A stretch of 44,053 nt of DNA, from NCBI GenBank assembly GCA_030849805.1, contig JASANZ010002088.1:1-44053 (forward strand), given 5' to 3'. The position numbers were made by a program, and so were the translations under genes. Under the pieces are notes generated by a model, which had not been told where the DNA came from, did not search any database, and saw nothing but the letters and a program-made list of their open reading frames with translations. Origin of the DNA: Sergeia podlipaevii. Its lineage: Eukaryota; Euglenozoa; Kinetoplastea; Trypanosomatida; Trypanosomatidae. This document shows positions 7,946 through 17,219 of this stretch, one piece after another (the stretch's first letter is position 1; every line of letters begins with the position of its first letter).

Positions 7946-10453
7946 TTACTCTGTGATGCCAAGATTCTTCAGAATACGAGTGATAACAGCCTTATCCTCA
8001 ATCATCTGATACCATGCTAGCTGTGTAAACAGGTTCGCATGTCCCTTGACCGCCTTGCGCAGCTCCATCGTATACCGCACAATGTTACGCATCGCCACCA
8101 CTGCCTTGACCGAACGACCATCTTCCTGCACATCTACCGTCACGGCATTGTGCTCGTTCAATGAGTTCACCACGTTGCCAACGTAGTCGGGCTCAGAAAG
8201 GTGCACTTCCACCTCCATCATGGGCTCCAGAATAGCAAGGTCACTCTTGGGGGTCGCACGCAGTGCCTGCACCACCAGCGAGCGAGCCACCTGCGCCAGC
8301 ACCTTCTCCTGCAGCTGAGAGCCGGCAGTCTTGCGGAAAAGCGTAAGAATAACCTCTACACCGTGCAACGGCATTCCAGCCAGAGGGCCAAGACGTGTGC
8401 AGTCCTCCACCGCTTTCGCAAAGCAAGACCGCACCACACGCAGGTCTTCCTCTGCGCTACGGGCACGCTGTGCCTCGCTGCCGCCGCCAGATCTGTGAGA
8501 ACCTTCCGTGATAGTTTTTGAGGCGGCGACGTATGAATCCAAGAAGACTTTATCAATCACAAAGCGGCAGCCGCTGCTGGAGGAGCAGCAGCCGTGATTA
8601 TCTGGATCGAGCAGTGGGCGTAGCTCCAAGGAAACCTCCGCGTAGGGCAGCTCGTTGTACATTCCCATCATGTGTTCGTGCCTCTGTGGCGCGCGGAGGG
8701 TCTCACGGTACTCAATAATGGCACGCAGCAGACGGCAGTTAACTTGATACTCGTGCTGAAGCCGCGACATGACAATGTCAAGATGCAGCTCTCCCATCCC
8801 ACTGACCACCACGTTGCCGTAGTCGTTCTTGCTCACACGCAAGCTGGGATCTTCTCGGTGCAGCTCCTCAAGTGCCTCCTCTAATATGGGTACCTGGTGC
8901 TTGGTGGCGGCCTCGATAGAAAAAGAAATCGCAGATGGCGGGGTATCAATGCCCTCCAGTGTGTACACCTCTTCGATGTTATCGTCCTCCTTCATGTGTC
9001 GTTTGGCATGCAAGATGTGCTGTGCAGGTGGCGCGAACAGGGTGTCGCCGGTGAACGTTTGGGTCAAGAACGCAGCCCCGATCTGTCCAGCAGAGAGGTA
9101 AGGCACCTCTACAGGCGTGTTCGCATGCATAACGTATAGCCTATCAATCGTTTCCGTGTTGCCTCGCGTGTTGTTACGAACAGACATACGGGGCGTCAGC
9201 TTGCCGCTGTACACACGAATGAAGACAAGAGGTTGGCGCTTGCCTTTGGGGCTCATGGCATGCGTCACCTTGAAGGCAAGCGCAACTGTGGGGACTGTAG
9301 GAACCGATGACGCTACGGGAAGCGACACAACGGTGCCGGACTTGCTGAACCCGGTCAAAGTGCGATCAAGCGGAGATGGCAGGTATGCATTGACAGCATC
9401 AAGTAACGGCTGCACCCCCTGATCTCTGCGCGAGGCACCGCACAGCACTGGCATCACAGCACTCCCATTGCTGGAAGAAGAAGAGCCTCTAGAGCCACGG
9501 TCGCGCATTGGACGCAGTGTCAGCCTGCGTACAGCAGCGCGAATTGAATCCGGAGAGAGTCGTCGCTCAGAGGCCTCCTCGTCACCTTCGGTTGCATCCA
9601 GCTGTTCAATAAGTTGCTCAGATAGTGTGTCATCCATGTTTGTAAGTTGAGAGATGAGTTCATGTCTGCCACGCTGAGCCGCCTCGATCACATGGACATC
9701 CTCGGTCTTGTTGGCTCCAGACGTGCCAGCCGATGAAGTCTGAGGAAGAAGATCAATCACTTGCATCTCCTCTCCGTGCTTTCCACTAAAGCGATACGTC
9801 CTTTGTTCCACCACGTCAATGACACCCTCGAAAGTGCCGTCCTCAGAGTACAAGGGGAACTGCAGCAACAGCGGCTCCACCTGCAGCTTCTGTCGAATGG
9901 ACTCCACCGACTTCGCAAAGTCTGCGTTGTACTTATCCATCTTGTTAAGAAATGCAATAACGGGCACGTTGAACTTGCGGCTTTGCTTCAAGACAGTGTA
10001 ACTCTGCGCCTGCACGCCGGCCGATGCATCAAACAAGGCTACCACACCATCCACCACACGCATCGCACGCTCCACCTCCACAGTGAAGTCAACGTGGCCT
10101 GGGGTGTCAATGAGATTGATCGGATGCTGCTTCCAGCGCAGCGAGACGGCGGCGGACTGAATCGTAATACCACGGTCCATCTCCTCCTTCATAAAATCTG
10201 TCGTGGTGGTGCCGCTGTCGACATCGCCCAGCCGCTTCACCACGCCCGCATAGAACAGCATACGCTCCGTGGTGGTGGTCTTGCCCGCGTCGATGTGAGC
10301 TACAATGCCAATGTTACGCACTTGAGGAATCTCTGCTTCCACAGCCGCCTGGCTCGCGGCTAGAGAAGCTCTCGGAAGCCATGTCGCCGAAATGAAAAAG
10401 CACACGCTGGTGCGCCTCACCGCCCCTCTTACTACGGCAGAGCAACGAAGCAT
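7946..10453 (-). CDS. GFM2: Mitochondrial elongation factor G2 (ribosome recycling GTPase)
   Basis: 835 residues from an ATG at 10453. The first ~40 residues are basic and hydroxylated with no acidic residue before Glu39, typical of a mitochondrial presequence. The GTPase domain shows G1 at 52-60 (AHIDAGKTT), the switch I/II region with GITIQSAA, DTPGH (116-120) and NKMD (170-173), followed by EF-G domains II-V. The block GDVDSGTTTTDFMKEEMDRG and the FDASAGVQAQ block fit the GFM2/MEF2 (RRF2mt) subfamily better than translocase EF-G1. GFM2 acts with RRF to split mitochondrial ribosomes after termination. Serine/glycine-rich insertions occur at about 315-330 and 615-625. Confident for EF-G family; subfamily is an inference from signature blocks. 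Confidence 0.88.
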   Translation of the reverse strand: MLRCSAVVRGAVRRTSVCFFISATWLPRASLAASQAAVEAEIPQVRNIGIVAHIDAGKTTTTERMLFYAGVVKRLGDVDSGTTTTDFMKEEMDRGITIQSAAVSLRWKQHPINLIDTPGHVDFTVEVERAMRVVDGVVALFDASAGVQAQSYTVLKQSRKFNVPVIAFLNKMDKYNADFAKSVESIRQKLQVEPLLLQFPLYSEDGTFEGVIDVVEQRTYRFSGKHGEEMQVIDLLPQTSSAGTSGANKTEDVHVIEAAQRGRHELISQLTNMDDTLSEQLIEQLDATEGDEEASERRLSPDSIRAAVRRLTLRPMRDRGSRGSSSSSNGSAVMPVLCGASRRDQGVQPLLDAVNAYLPSPLDRTLTGFSKSGTVVSLPVASSVPTVPTVALAFKVTHAMSPKGKRQPLVFIRVYSGKLTPRMSVRNNTRGNTETIDRLYVMHANTPVEVPYLSAGQIGAAFLTQTFTGDTLFAPPAQHILHAKRHMKEDDNIEEVYTLEGIDTPPSAISFSIEAATKHQVPILEEALEELHREDPSLRVSKNDYGNVVVSGMGELHLDIVMSRLQHEYQVNCRLLRAIIEYRETLRAPQRHEHMMGMYNELPYAEVSLELRPLLDPDNHGCCSSSSGCRFVIDKVFLDSYVAASKTITEGSHRSGGGSEAQRARSAEEDLRVVRSCFAKAVEDCTRLGPLAGMPLHGVEVILTLFRKTAGSQLQEKVLAQVARSLVVQALRATPKSDLAILEPMMEVEVHLSEPDYVGNVVNSLNEHNAVTVDVQEDGRSVKAVVAMRNIVRYTMELRKAVKGHANLFTQLAWYQMIEDKAVITRILKNLGITE

Positions 10454-11692
10454 AGCGCTCAGGAATTCTCTCGCTTGACGTGCGAGTGCGTCAACAGAGG
10501 CTTCAACTACTTAATGCATTGTGAAAAGTAAAAAAAAAAAAAATAGAAGAATAAAAAAAAATAGAGCAAATAAGAGTAGATACACCAAACAGAAACAATA
10601 GTTTGTGTGAGCCCTCCATCACCATCATTTTTTTTTATTTTTCTTTTTGCAAAGAAACCGTGCACAAATACATATGTATAATGTGTGAATATATACATAT
10701 GTGCGCGTGTAACATTAGTGGCATATTTAAGGAACAAGAATGGTTTGTTTGCCTCAAAGGCTAGCGCTACTTTTGTTGAGGATGGCAAGCGCTGAGATTC
10801 CAAGGAATAATAATGAAAATAATAGCAATAAAAGGAGAGCTAGAAATTTGTACTTAATGTGTTGACTAACGCTCTCGCACCAAAACACAAGAAAGGGGCA
10901 AAAAAAGAAAAGACAAGGGAAACAAACGAAGGCAATAACAACTGATAGGAAAGCTCCAGCATTCCTCGCTGTCCTCTCTCCTTTTGCACATACACAGTGT
11001 TACCTTCATATGTTGAGCTTCATCGTCCCTCCATATTTGGTATACTTACGTATACATCGTCAAACAATAAAAGTACAAATATGTGGAGATCACAAAGTTG
11101 CGTTTCTTATCTCTCTTTTTTTGCCGTAAACTGCAGACCAGTCACAAAAAAAAAAAAAAAATGCGTGTACACGAATGAAAAAAATTCTTCGCATTGTTTT
11201 CCTTTATGTTGTCTTTACGCCTCCTCTATTTCTCGTTCGTCAGTATTCGCCCTGTGAGTACACTACTGTGTCACACTACTCGCTGCCTGATATGGTATGC
11301 AAAAAAAAAAAAAAAAAAGAATATATATGTTGTGCATCCCATTCTTTTGTGATCGTTTTCCTCTTTCTCTCTTCCTTTCTTTCTTTTGCATTTCTATCTA
11401 CTCTTCTCTCCATCTCCTCTCAATTCTCCTCCCGTTTGCCTAATTGCTGTCATACTCAATGTAAATTGCCTTCGTTAGCAGTTATCTTCTTTTTGTTGTT
11501 GTTGCTGTTTTTGCGTGCAATTTACAATAAAAAAAGAAAAAGAAAAAGAAGAAAGAAAAAAAAAGAAAGAAAAAAAAGAAAATGAGAGAAAAGCTTTTTA
11601 AAAAGGATATATAAAAACATCCTTCCTACTTCATATTCTTATTGTTGTTGTTTTTAAATATATTAACGTTCACTTCCCCCCTCCCTCTCATT
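10454..11692. other. 1.2-kb spacer between RpiB and EF-G2
   Basis: Unusually long spacer. It holds the EF-G2 acceptor region at its left, a plus-strand pyrimidine-rich block at about 11340-11445, and then a purine block at 11528-11585 (A/G only for almost 60 bases). Frames on both strands are short and low complexity. No gene or structured RNA was recognised; a small untranslated or snoRNA gene cannot be excluded by eye. Confidence 0.55.
10510..10575 (-). promoter_or_regulatory. Candidate spliced-leader acceptor for the EF-G2 mRNA
   Basis: A long sense-strand T-rich tract (complement of the A runs at 10529-10565) is followed by AG at 10511-10510, giving a 5' UTR of about 57 nt before the ATG at 10453. 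Confidence 0.5.
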
Positions 11693-12151
11693 CTAGTGGT
11701 GCTTCTCCATTGCCATCACCTTGTTGATGCGGTTCTGATGGCGCTCGTTGTGCGAGAACTCAGTGTTCAGGAAGGTGATGATCATGTCGCGAATCACCTC
11801 ACGACCAGAGATGCGCTCGCCAGCGCACAGCACATTCGCGTTGTTGTGCTGACGAGTGAGCTGGGCAGTCAGGTGGTCGTGACAGAGTCCAGCGCGGATT
11901 CCGCAGTGCTTGTTGGCAGCAATGGACATGCCGATGCCAGTACCGCACAGAAGAATGCCTTTCTCCGCCTCACCATTGACGACGGCGTGGCAAACCTTCT
12001 CAGCGTAGTCGGGGTAGTCCACAGAAGATGCGTCAGCGGGGCCCATGTACACAGGCTCGAAGTCGCTGCCAGCCTCACGAATAAAGGCCATCACATCCTC
12101 TCGGGCACCGATGGCAGCGTGGTCGCAACCAAACGCAACCTTGCGGGGCAT
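11693..12151 (-). CDS. RPIB: Ribose-5-phosphate isomerase B
   Basis: 152 residues from the ATG at 12151; a longer frame to 12223 adds 24 residues that lie in the probable 5' UTR (candidate acceptor AG at 12199-12198). The sequence is a complete RpiB/LacAB isomerase: N-terminal FGCDHAA with D10-H11, the active-site Cys69 in GILLCGTGIG, and His102, matching the residues known for the Trypanosoma cruzi enzyme. It interconverts ribose-5-phosphate and ribulose-5-phosphate in the non-oxidative pentose phosphate pathway as a dimer, in cytosol and/or glycosome. The C-terminus ends in KHH, with no canonical type 1 glycosomal signal. RpiB is of bacterial type and absent from animals, which use RpiA. 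Confidence 0.95.
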   Translation of the reverse strand: MPRKVAFGCDHAAIGAREDVMAFIREAGSDFEPVYMGPADASSVDYPDYAEKVCHAVVNGEAEKGILLCGTGIGMSIAANKHCGIRAGLCHDHLTAQLTRQHNNANVLCAGERISGREVIRDMIITFLNTEFSHNERHQNRINKVMAMEKHH

Positions 12152-12680
12152 ATTTTTGTTGTTTCCTTGTTTGTAATAAGAGTGAATCCAAGTAGATCTA
12201 AAGAGAAAGTTCAAAAGAAACACGAGAAGACAAAAAAAGAAGAGGAAGAAGGCTTAACGAGCAGGTAAATTGCATGCACTATATATTTAAAAAAAAAAGA
12301 AATAATTAAAGCAATTGCAAGTAGCTTCCAGTCGCGCGCACACACATACAGCGAGAAGACGCTCTATCCAATGTGCATGCATACGTGCTATTTATATATG
12401 CATTTACTTCTATATTTCGTTTAACGTCTAGAAAAAGAAAAGGCACATAATTACAACAATATGATAACTGCACGCGCAGATACAAATAAAAAAGAACAAT
12501 GCACGCAAAAAAAAAAAAACATATAAAAAAAGTGAGAATCTCCATACAAGTAATAAATCTTTTTTTTAAAAAAAAAAAAAGACCAACGCTTGCCTGCATA
12601 CCCTCTCTCTCTTTTTATATACCTATATACTTATGTAAACATAAATATTTTTGATGCAATATGTTCTCACATTCCCCATG
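12152..12680. other. Spacer between TRPC4AP-like gene and RpiB
   Basis: A/T-rich spacer with A runs at 12286-12298, 12507-12519 and 12567-12579 and no supported gene. The right part is the 3' UTR of the TRPC4AP-like gene. Confidence 0.6.
12198..12250 (-). promoter_or_regulatory. RPIB: Candidate spliced-leader acceptor for the RpiB mRNA
   Basis: A sense-strand pyrimidine tract (complement of the purine-rich 12200-12250) is followed by AG at 12199-12198, 47 nt upstream of the ATG at 12151. This supports the short 152-residue start over the longer frame. Confidence 0.5.
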
Positions 12681-15600
12681 CTACGCGGAAGGTGCCTCCA
12701 CCTTCGCTGGTAGAGCGACAAAGTATTTGGGAAGCTGAGAGAAGAGATGCATCACCATCGCCTTGTACTCAGCAAACGCCACCTCGGTGCAGAAGAAGAG
12801 CGTCTCCACGTAGCGCTGACACGCCCAGTAGTGAGAAACCCACAGGCACAGTAGGCGGAACATGTTGCGATAAAAGCAGCCACCATAAGTCTCGTAGTAC
12901 GTGGAAAAGTCATTCGGTGGATTGCAGGAGCCAAGCATCGAGAAGGTGCTGCAGCAGTTGGAGCCATACTCCCACTTCTCACGTGGACACGTGCAGATGC
13001 TTAAAACGCTAGTCGTGCCACAATGCTTTCCCTCGCCTTCGGCAGTTTCTCCATGCCTTGATTGCTGCTGCTTCTTTGCACACCGTTCCTGCCACCGGCG
13101 GTGACCCTCCTCGGCGAGAGGCTTCAAGTCGGTCAAAATATCCCGCACGGCTTCCTCCTGGCTCCGCCCTGCCTTGGCAGATAGGTATGCCTCACGTACA
13201 AAGAAAAGCACTACCGTTGTCAAAACACACAATCTCCCAGTGCTGGTGACGTTATCTGCGTTTATCGCAGAGAGCATACCGTACACAAGCTTGTGCGGCT
13301 CGGAGAGGAGGTAGTCGTTAAAGCATGCCAGGTGCTCCAGCCCAGCTGCGTCGGGGATGCGACTGCCAAACAGTGGCAGACGCCACGGCTCAGGGGCGCC
13401 AAAAAGAGGCAAAGAAGCCTCACCGCGAAGAATGCGGAGGTCGCTGGCATCAAGCAGCGTTGGGAAAGGGCGTTCCCCAAATGGAAGACGGTGCGGTGCA
13501 CGTTGAAGCGCCGCCATCATTTCCTCAAGAATGTCCGCCACGCTGCTCGGTGTCTGTGCGCTGCTCCATTCCTCTTCGCCACTCTGCCGTCTGCAGTGTT
13601 CCACCTCATCGCTCAGCCTCGCCGCGTAGCGTCTGGACACGCGCCGTACAAACGTGAGCCGCACTGGATACCCTGTAACAACATCGCTAGCCTGGGTGCC
13701 AGACGTTGCCGGCCGAAGCGCATCCTCTTTGTCCTCCCTTCCTACAACTGCCGCTTCCATGTTTGCCGCCTCCTTGCAAATGTAGTTGTGCTGAGACCGC
13801 AGCCCTGGCGTTGTGGATAGAAGCAAACAGCGAATGAGCAAGTTGCTATCACAGCCAAAGCGGTACACGCGGCGTAGCAAGACACGACCAAAGGGCTCGC
13901 TTTCTTGACGATCTAGTGGAGGTGCCTTGAGAATGCGGGCTGCCTCCTCATGTGACCCAGAAAGAATGACAGGGTTGATGCGGTTTGTGTTGTCATTCTC
14001 AGAGACGGCGTTCAGGTGGGTGAGTGAGACCTCATCCATTACGTAGCGCCGCAGCGTGCACAGATTGTCATAGTGGTAGCGCATCATCTCTGACAGAACG
14101 GCGAAAATGGCGTCCATGCGCTTGGCGGGAGCCATGGAGTTGCACAGCCCTGGAATGCGCGTCGCGTTGTACAGACGGTCCTCAAGGATGCACCGCATGA
14201 GCACGCCAGCAATCACCTCTTGCGGAGCCTCTCCCGTCATCGTGCAGCGTTCCGCGCGCAACGGAAACGAAAAGCAGCGCAGGTATCCTTCCAGGGTCTG
14301 AAAGGCGGCCGTTTCCACGCAGCTGTCCTCCTTGTTCATCGCTACTGTGGCGGCAATTTTTGTGCTAATTGGTTTCGCCAGCTGAGGAATGTCCTCTGAC
14401 TGCGTCATGGCGCACTCAAAGCGATCCTGCACTCCCCAGAACTCCTGCACTCCACGCAGCAGCTCCAGTTTCCGTATGGTGTCTGTGCCATGCTGGTGGC
14501 TCTTCTCATCAGCAAACTCGTCCTCTTCTGATCCGCATCTGCCGCCTCCGTCGCGGTAGTAGCTTGCGTTCTCCTCACCTAGCATATCCCAAAATGAAGG
14601 CAGCCGCCAGTGGGCAGGTATCGTCCGGACACGGCGGTACCTCGCTGATGTGGTCGCAGCAACAACGCATGATGCTCCACCCTCCGCCCTCCTCTTGTGT
14701 GAAGTAGCAAGGGCAACTGGCGTGCTTTCCTCACTGCCACCATCAGTCTCATCAACAGTAGGAACAGGCTGGAAGCGTGGTAGCTTCTTCAACTCTGGTG
14801 AAATATTGATGTGTGGTGGTACCTCCACCAGAGCCGCCGAGGCGTTATCCAGCCCAAAGGCAACGTCATAAATAGAATTTGCTCTCTCGAGCCACCGGCA
14901 CTCGCGCATCTGCACCCACGCATCGCTAAAGTAGAAAACAGAGAGCATCACATTGAGCAGAAAGAGAATCTCGCTCTGGGAGTCCACAATAAATTGTCGT
15001 TCGTCCGCTTGCTCTTGTCGCAGCTGATACTCACCGGGTACTAGGTCACGTGCTGGACGAATGGACTTGAGAGAGGCAGCGTTCTGTTCTTGAAAGGCCG
15101 CCACGGCATGAGCATCGCTAGGCATTCCATAGCCGCACTTGTACGGTCGATCGTCATCGCGGTCTTGAATCAGCGTTGGGTCGCGCAAGTGCCACCGCTG
15201 GCGCGTGTCGCCAGATCCCAGGAACCAACTAAAGTCCACTGAAGAATTGAAATTGTCCCTCATAGCGGCCCCCTGAAGCAGGTCTTCATCCATCATCTGC
15301 TGGATGATACGTGTGGGCTCCACAGCTGCAGTCGTCATGGCTTCATTGAGTGCGCTATTTATCGTTGCCTCGTTGAGAGCGTCACGCCGCTCTGCTGGTG
15401 TCGCCATAGTCGCAGAGAGTTGACCGTTGAGGCGGCTTGCACTTCCGCTGCCACCAGCGTTCGCACTGTTGTTGTTGTTGCTGCTGATGTTGCCACTTCC
15501 ACTCGAAGGAGAGCGATTCGTCGCAGCAGGGCGACTGAGATTCTGCAGGGCTTGACCGATTGCGTTCAAGACGTTGGCAAAGTTTCCTCGGCTTTCAGGT

Positions 15601-16775
15601 CTCAGCGGTGGCACAGCATCCTCCAGCTCTTCCTCCCCCTCCTCCTCCTCCTCCTCCTCCCACTCATCATCCTCTCCACCAAGATTTCCACCAACACGTG
15701 GATCTGTTCCATTCAAAATTCCTTGCATAAGCCGCTCCAACTGCACCCGTTCTGCCTCAGACTGCATCGTGGGTGCACCAGTTGGGCCTGCACCACCCCC
15801 TCGACTAAGGCCCATCGTCTCAGACCACATATCACCCCAATCATTCGGCGGTGCTACACCTAACGGATCCATAAAGACTGGGTTCAACGTCATAATACGT
15901 GCTCCCTGTTGAACTCTAATGCCACCCGCTCGCACCTCACAAAGAGTGATGAGTCGGTTCACAAGTCCTTTTTCGCCTAGCAGCCAGAGAATGTTACTGT
16001 CGATCACCCGCTCCGCACGCTTGAGCGGAAGCAGCGACTCCGGAAACGGGAGTCGGCGACTGGGCATGCGGGACTGTGCGAGCGACATACCAGGAACTAT
16101 CAGCAACGCCACTACACGGCACACACTAACAAAAGCCGCGTCCTTCTTGGTCCGCAAAAGATCGATAAGAATAGGATTCTTCGCAATTTCCATCACAGGG
16201 CCGACAGCAGAAAAGAGGTGCTCTAGCATAGAACTGGCAGCGTAGCCTAGATGCGGGATGCCGATGAACTCAAGCAGGCGATAGAAAACTCCAGGGTAGC
16301 GATCGTAAAAATACCAGCCAAAGTCACTATGACAGATAAGCAGCTCAGTGAGCACGCGCGTCACGGCGAGAAGCACCTCTGTGTACTCGGTCCGAAATAT
16401 GTCTGAGGGTTGCATGAAGGTGGTTCTGGCAGAACCTGAGGCCAGCTCCATAAAGTCACGCGGGGTCGGATCCACTGCCGGATCGCACAGAATCTGGAAA
16501 AACACGCAAATACCGCCTAGACCAACAAAGAGAATCAACAAATGTGGCTTCGCAGGATCGAGGAAGTCGTCGCATGTGTCAAGGTATTCCTTCAGTTTGT
16601 TGAAGCGGCGCGCGCGCCATGCTTGCGAGATGCGTCGTATCTTCGTCTCCATCTTCTTGTACAGCTTTAGAAAGGCCTCATTGGGGCTGCTGCGTATCGC
16701 TGATGGTGGAGGCACAGTAGTCAAGAGTACACGTTCCCGTGCACAGATGCGACGATCGCGTCTTGAGCTCCACAT
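12681..16775 (-). CDS. TRPC4AP (TRUSS)-like protein, candidate CRL4 substrate receptor
   Basis: 1,364 residues from the ATG at 16775; the longest frame starts at TTG, 16 codons earlier. The protein is predicted to be mostly alpha-helical, armadillo/HEAT-like. Conserved blocks resemble TRPC4AP: a MMRYHYDNL...YVMDE segment followed by DSNLLIRCLLLS (about residue 975-985), a GRLCVLTTVVLFF block, and a C-terminal NMFRLLCLWVSHYW block near residue 1300. These correspond in order and spacing to the C-terminal half of human TRPC4AP. The animal protein is about 800 residues, so this one is much longer, with low-complexity insertions: a poly-Glu run (encoded by the CTC repeat at 15634-15660), an Asn/Ser/Gly stretch at about 430-460 and Ala/Arg-rich linkers. 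Human TRPC4AP is a DDB1-CUL4 receptor that recognises C-terminal degrons with Arg at position -3. That role here is inferred from the family. Other annotation: conserved hypothetical. Confidence 0.6.
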   Translation of the reverse strand: MWSSRRDRRICARERVLLTTVPPPSAIRSSPNEAFLKLYKKMETKIRRISQAWRARRFNKLKEYLDTCDDFLDPAKPHLLILFVGLGGICVFFQILCDPAVDPTPRDFMELASGSARTTFMQPSDIFRTEYTEVLLAVTRVLTELLICHSDFGWYFYDRYPGVFYRLLEFIGIPHLGYAASSMLEHLFSAVGPVMEIAKNPILIDLLRTKKDAAFVSVCRVVALLIVPGMSLAQSRMPSRRLPFPESLLPLKRAERVIDSNILWLLGEKGLVNRLITLCEVRAGGIRVQQGARIMTLNPVFMDPLGVAPPNDWGDMWSETMGLSRGGGAGPTGAPTMQSEAERVQLERLMQGILNGTDPRVGGNLGGEDDEWEEEEEEEGEEELEDAVPPLRPESRGNFANVLNAIGQALQNLSRPAATNRSPSSGSGNISSNNNNSANAGGSGSASRLNGQLSATMATPAERRDALNEATINSALNEAMTTAAVEPTRIIQQMMDEDLLQGAAMRDNFNSSVDFSWFLGSGDTRQRWHLRDPTLIQDRDDDRPYKCGYGMPSDAHAVAAFQEQNAASLKSIRPARDLVPGEYQLRQEQADERQFIVDSQSEILFLLNVMLSVFYFSDAWVQMRECRWLERANSIYDVAFGLDNASAALVEVPPHINISPELKKLPRFQPVPTVDETDGGSEESTPVALATSHKRRAEGGASCVVAATTSARYRRVRTIPAHWRLPSFWDMLGEENASYYRDGGGRCGSEEDEFADEKSHQHGTDTIRKLELLRGVQEFWGVQDRFECAMTQSEDIPQLAKPISTKIAATVAMNKEDSCVETAAFQTLEGYLRCFSFPLRAERCTMTGEAPQEVIAGVLMRCILEDRLYNATRIPGLCNSMAPAKRMDAIFAVLSEMMRYHYDNLCTLRRYVMDEVSLTHLNAVSENDNTNRINPVILSGSHEEAARILKAPPLDRQESEPFGRVLLRRVYRFGCDSNLLIRCLLLSTTPGLRSQHNYICKEAANMEAAVVGREDKEDALRPATSGTQASDVVTGYPVRLTFVRRVSRRYAARLSDEVEHCRRQSGEEEWSSAQTPSSVADILEEMMAALQRAPHRLPFGERPFPTLLDASDLRILRGEASLPLFGAPEPWRLPLFGSRIPDAAGLEHLACFNDYLLSEPHKLVYGMLSAINADNVTSTGRLCVLTTVVLFFVREAYLSAKAGRSQEEAVRDILTDLKPLAEEGHRRWQERCAKKQQQSRHGETAEGEGKHCGTTSVLSICTCPREKWEYGSNCCSTFSMLGSCNPPNDFSTYYETYGGCFYRNMFRLLCLWVSHYWACQRYVETLFFCTEVAFAEYKAMVMHLFSQLPKYFVALPAKVEAPSA
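15634..15660 (-). repeat. In-frame (GAG)n repeat encoding poly-Glu
   Basis: A trinucleotide CTC/TCC repeat on the plus strand reads as GAG/GAA on the coding strand, giving an acidic run in the TRPC4AP-like protein. It is likely length-variable. Confidence 0.85.
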
Positions 16776-17174
16776 TGTCAACTCGAGCAAGTCCGCCCAA
16801 AGAAACAACAAACTTAGCGGCAATACGTCTTCTAATTCTGAAAGTAAGTAAACCTTCTTTTTATGTAATTATTTTTCTGTGTCTGTAGAAAAAGAGGTTG
16901 GGCTAGAAGATTGTTCCTTCTATTCGTCTACTTAACCTTTAAATTATATGATCACAAATGTTGTGTGTGAGTGCGCTTCGTTTCGTGTTCACCACGTTTC
17001 CGCAGCAACAAATAATGTTTTATTTTGTGTGCGTGTATGGTGCACCCTCTAATATGTGTCCCTATTCTTCAATAGGAAAAACTTCCTTCGGTTGGCAGTC
17101 ACACTGGGTGTTGATATTTATAAACGTTTTTTTGAAAGGAAGAAGAAAAAAAAAAAACAGATGAATGTAGAATA

Positions 17175-17219
<45 letters not shown>

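Noticed and set aside
9761..10363. 200-codon plus-strand frame opposite EF-G2
   Set aside because: Antisense shadow of the conserved GTPase domain; His/Leu-rich composition is typical of complementary reading.
11642..12268. 208-codon plus-strand frame opposite RpiB
   Set aside because: It mirrors the RpiB coding sequence on the opposite strand, has no domain, and runs against the direction of all other genes.
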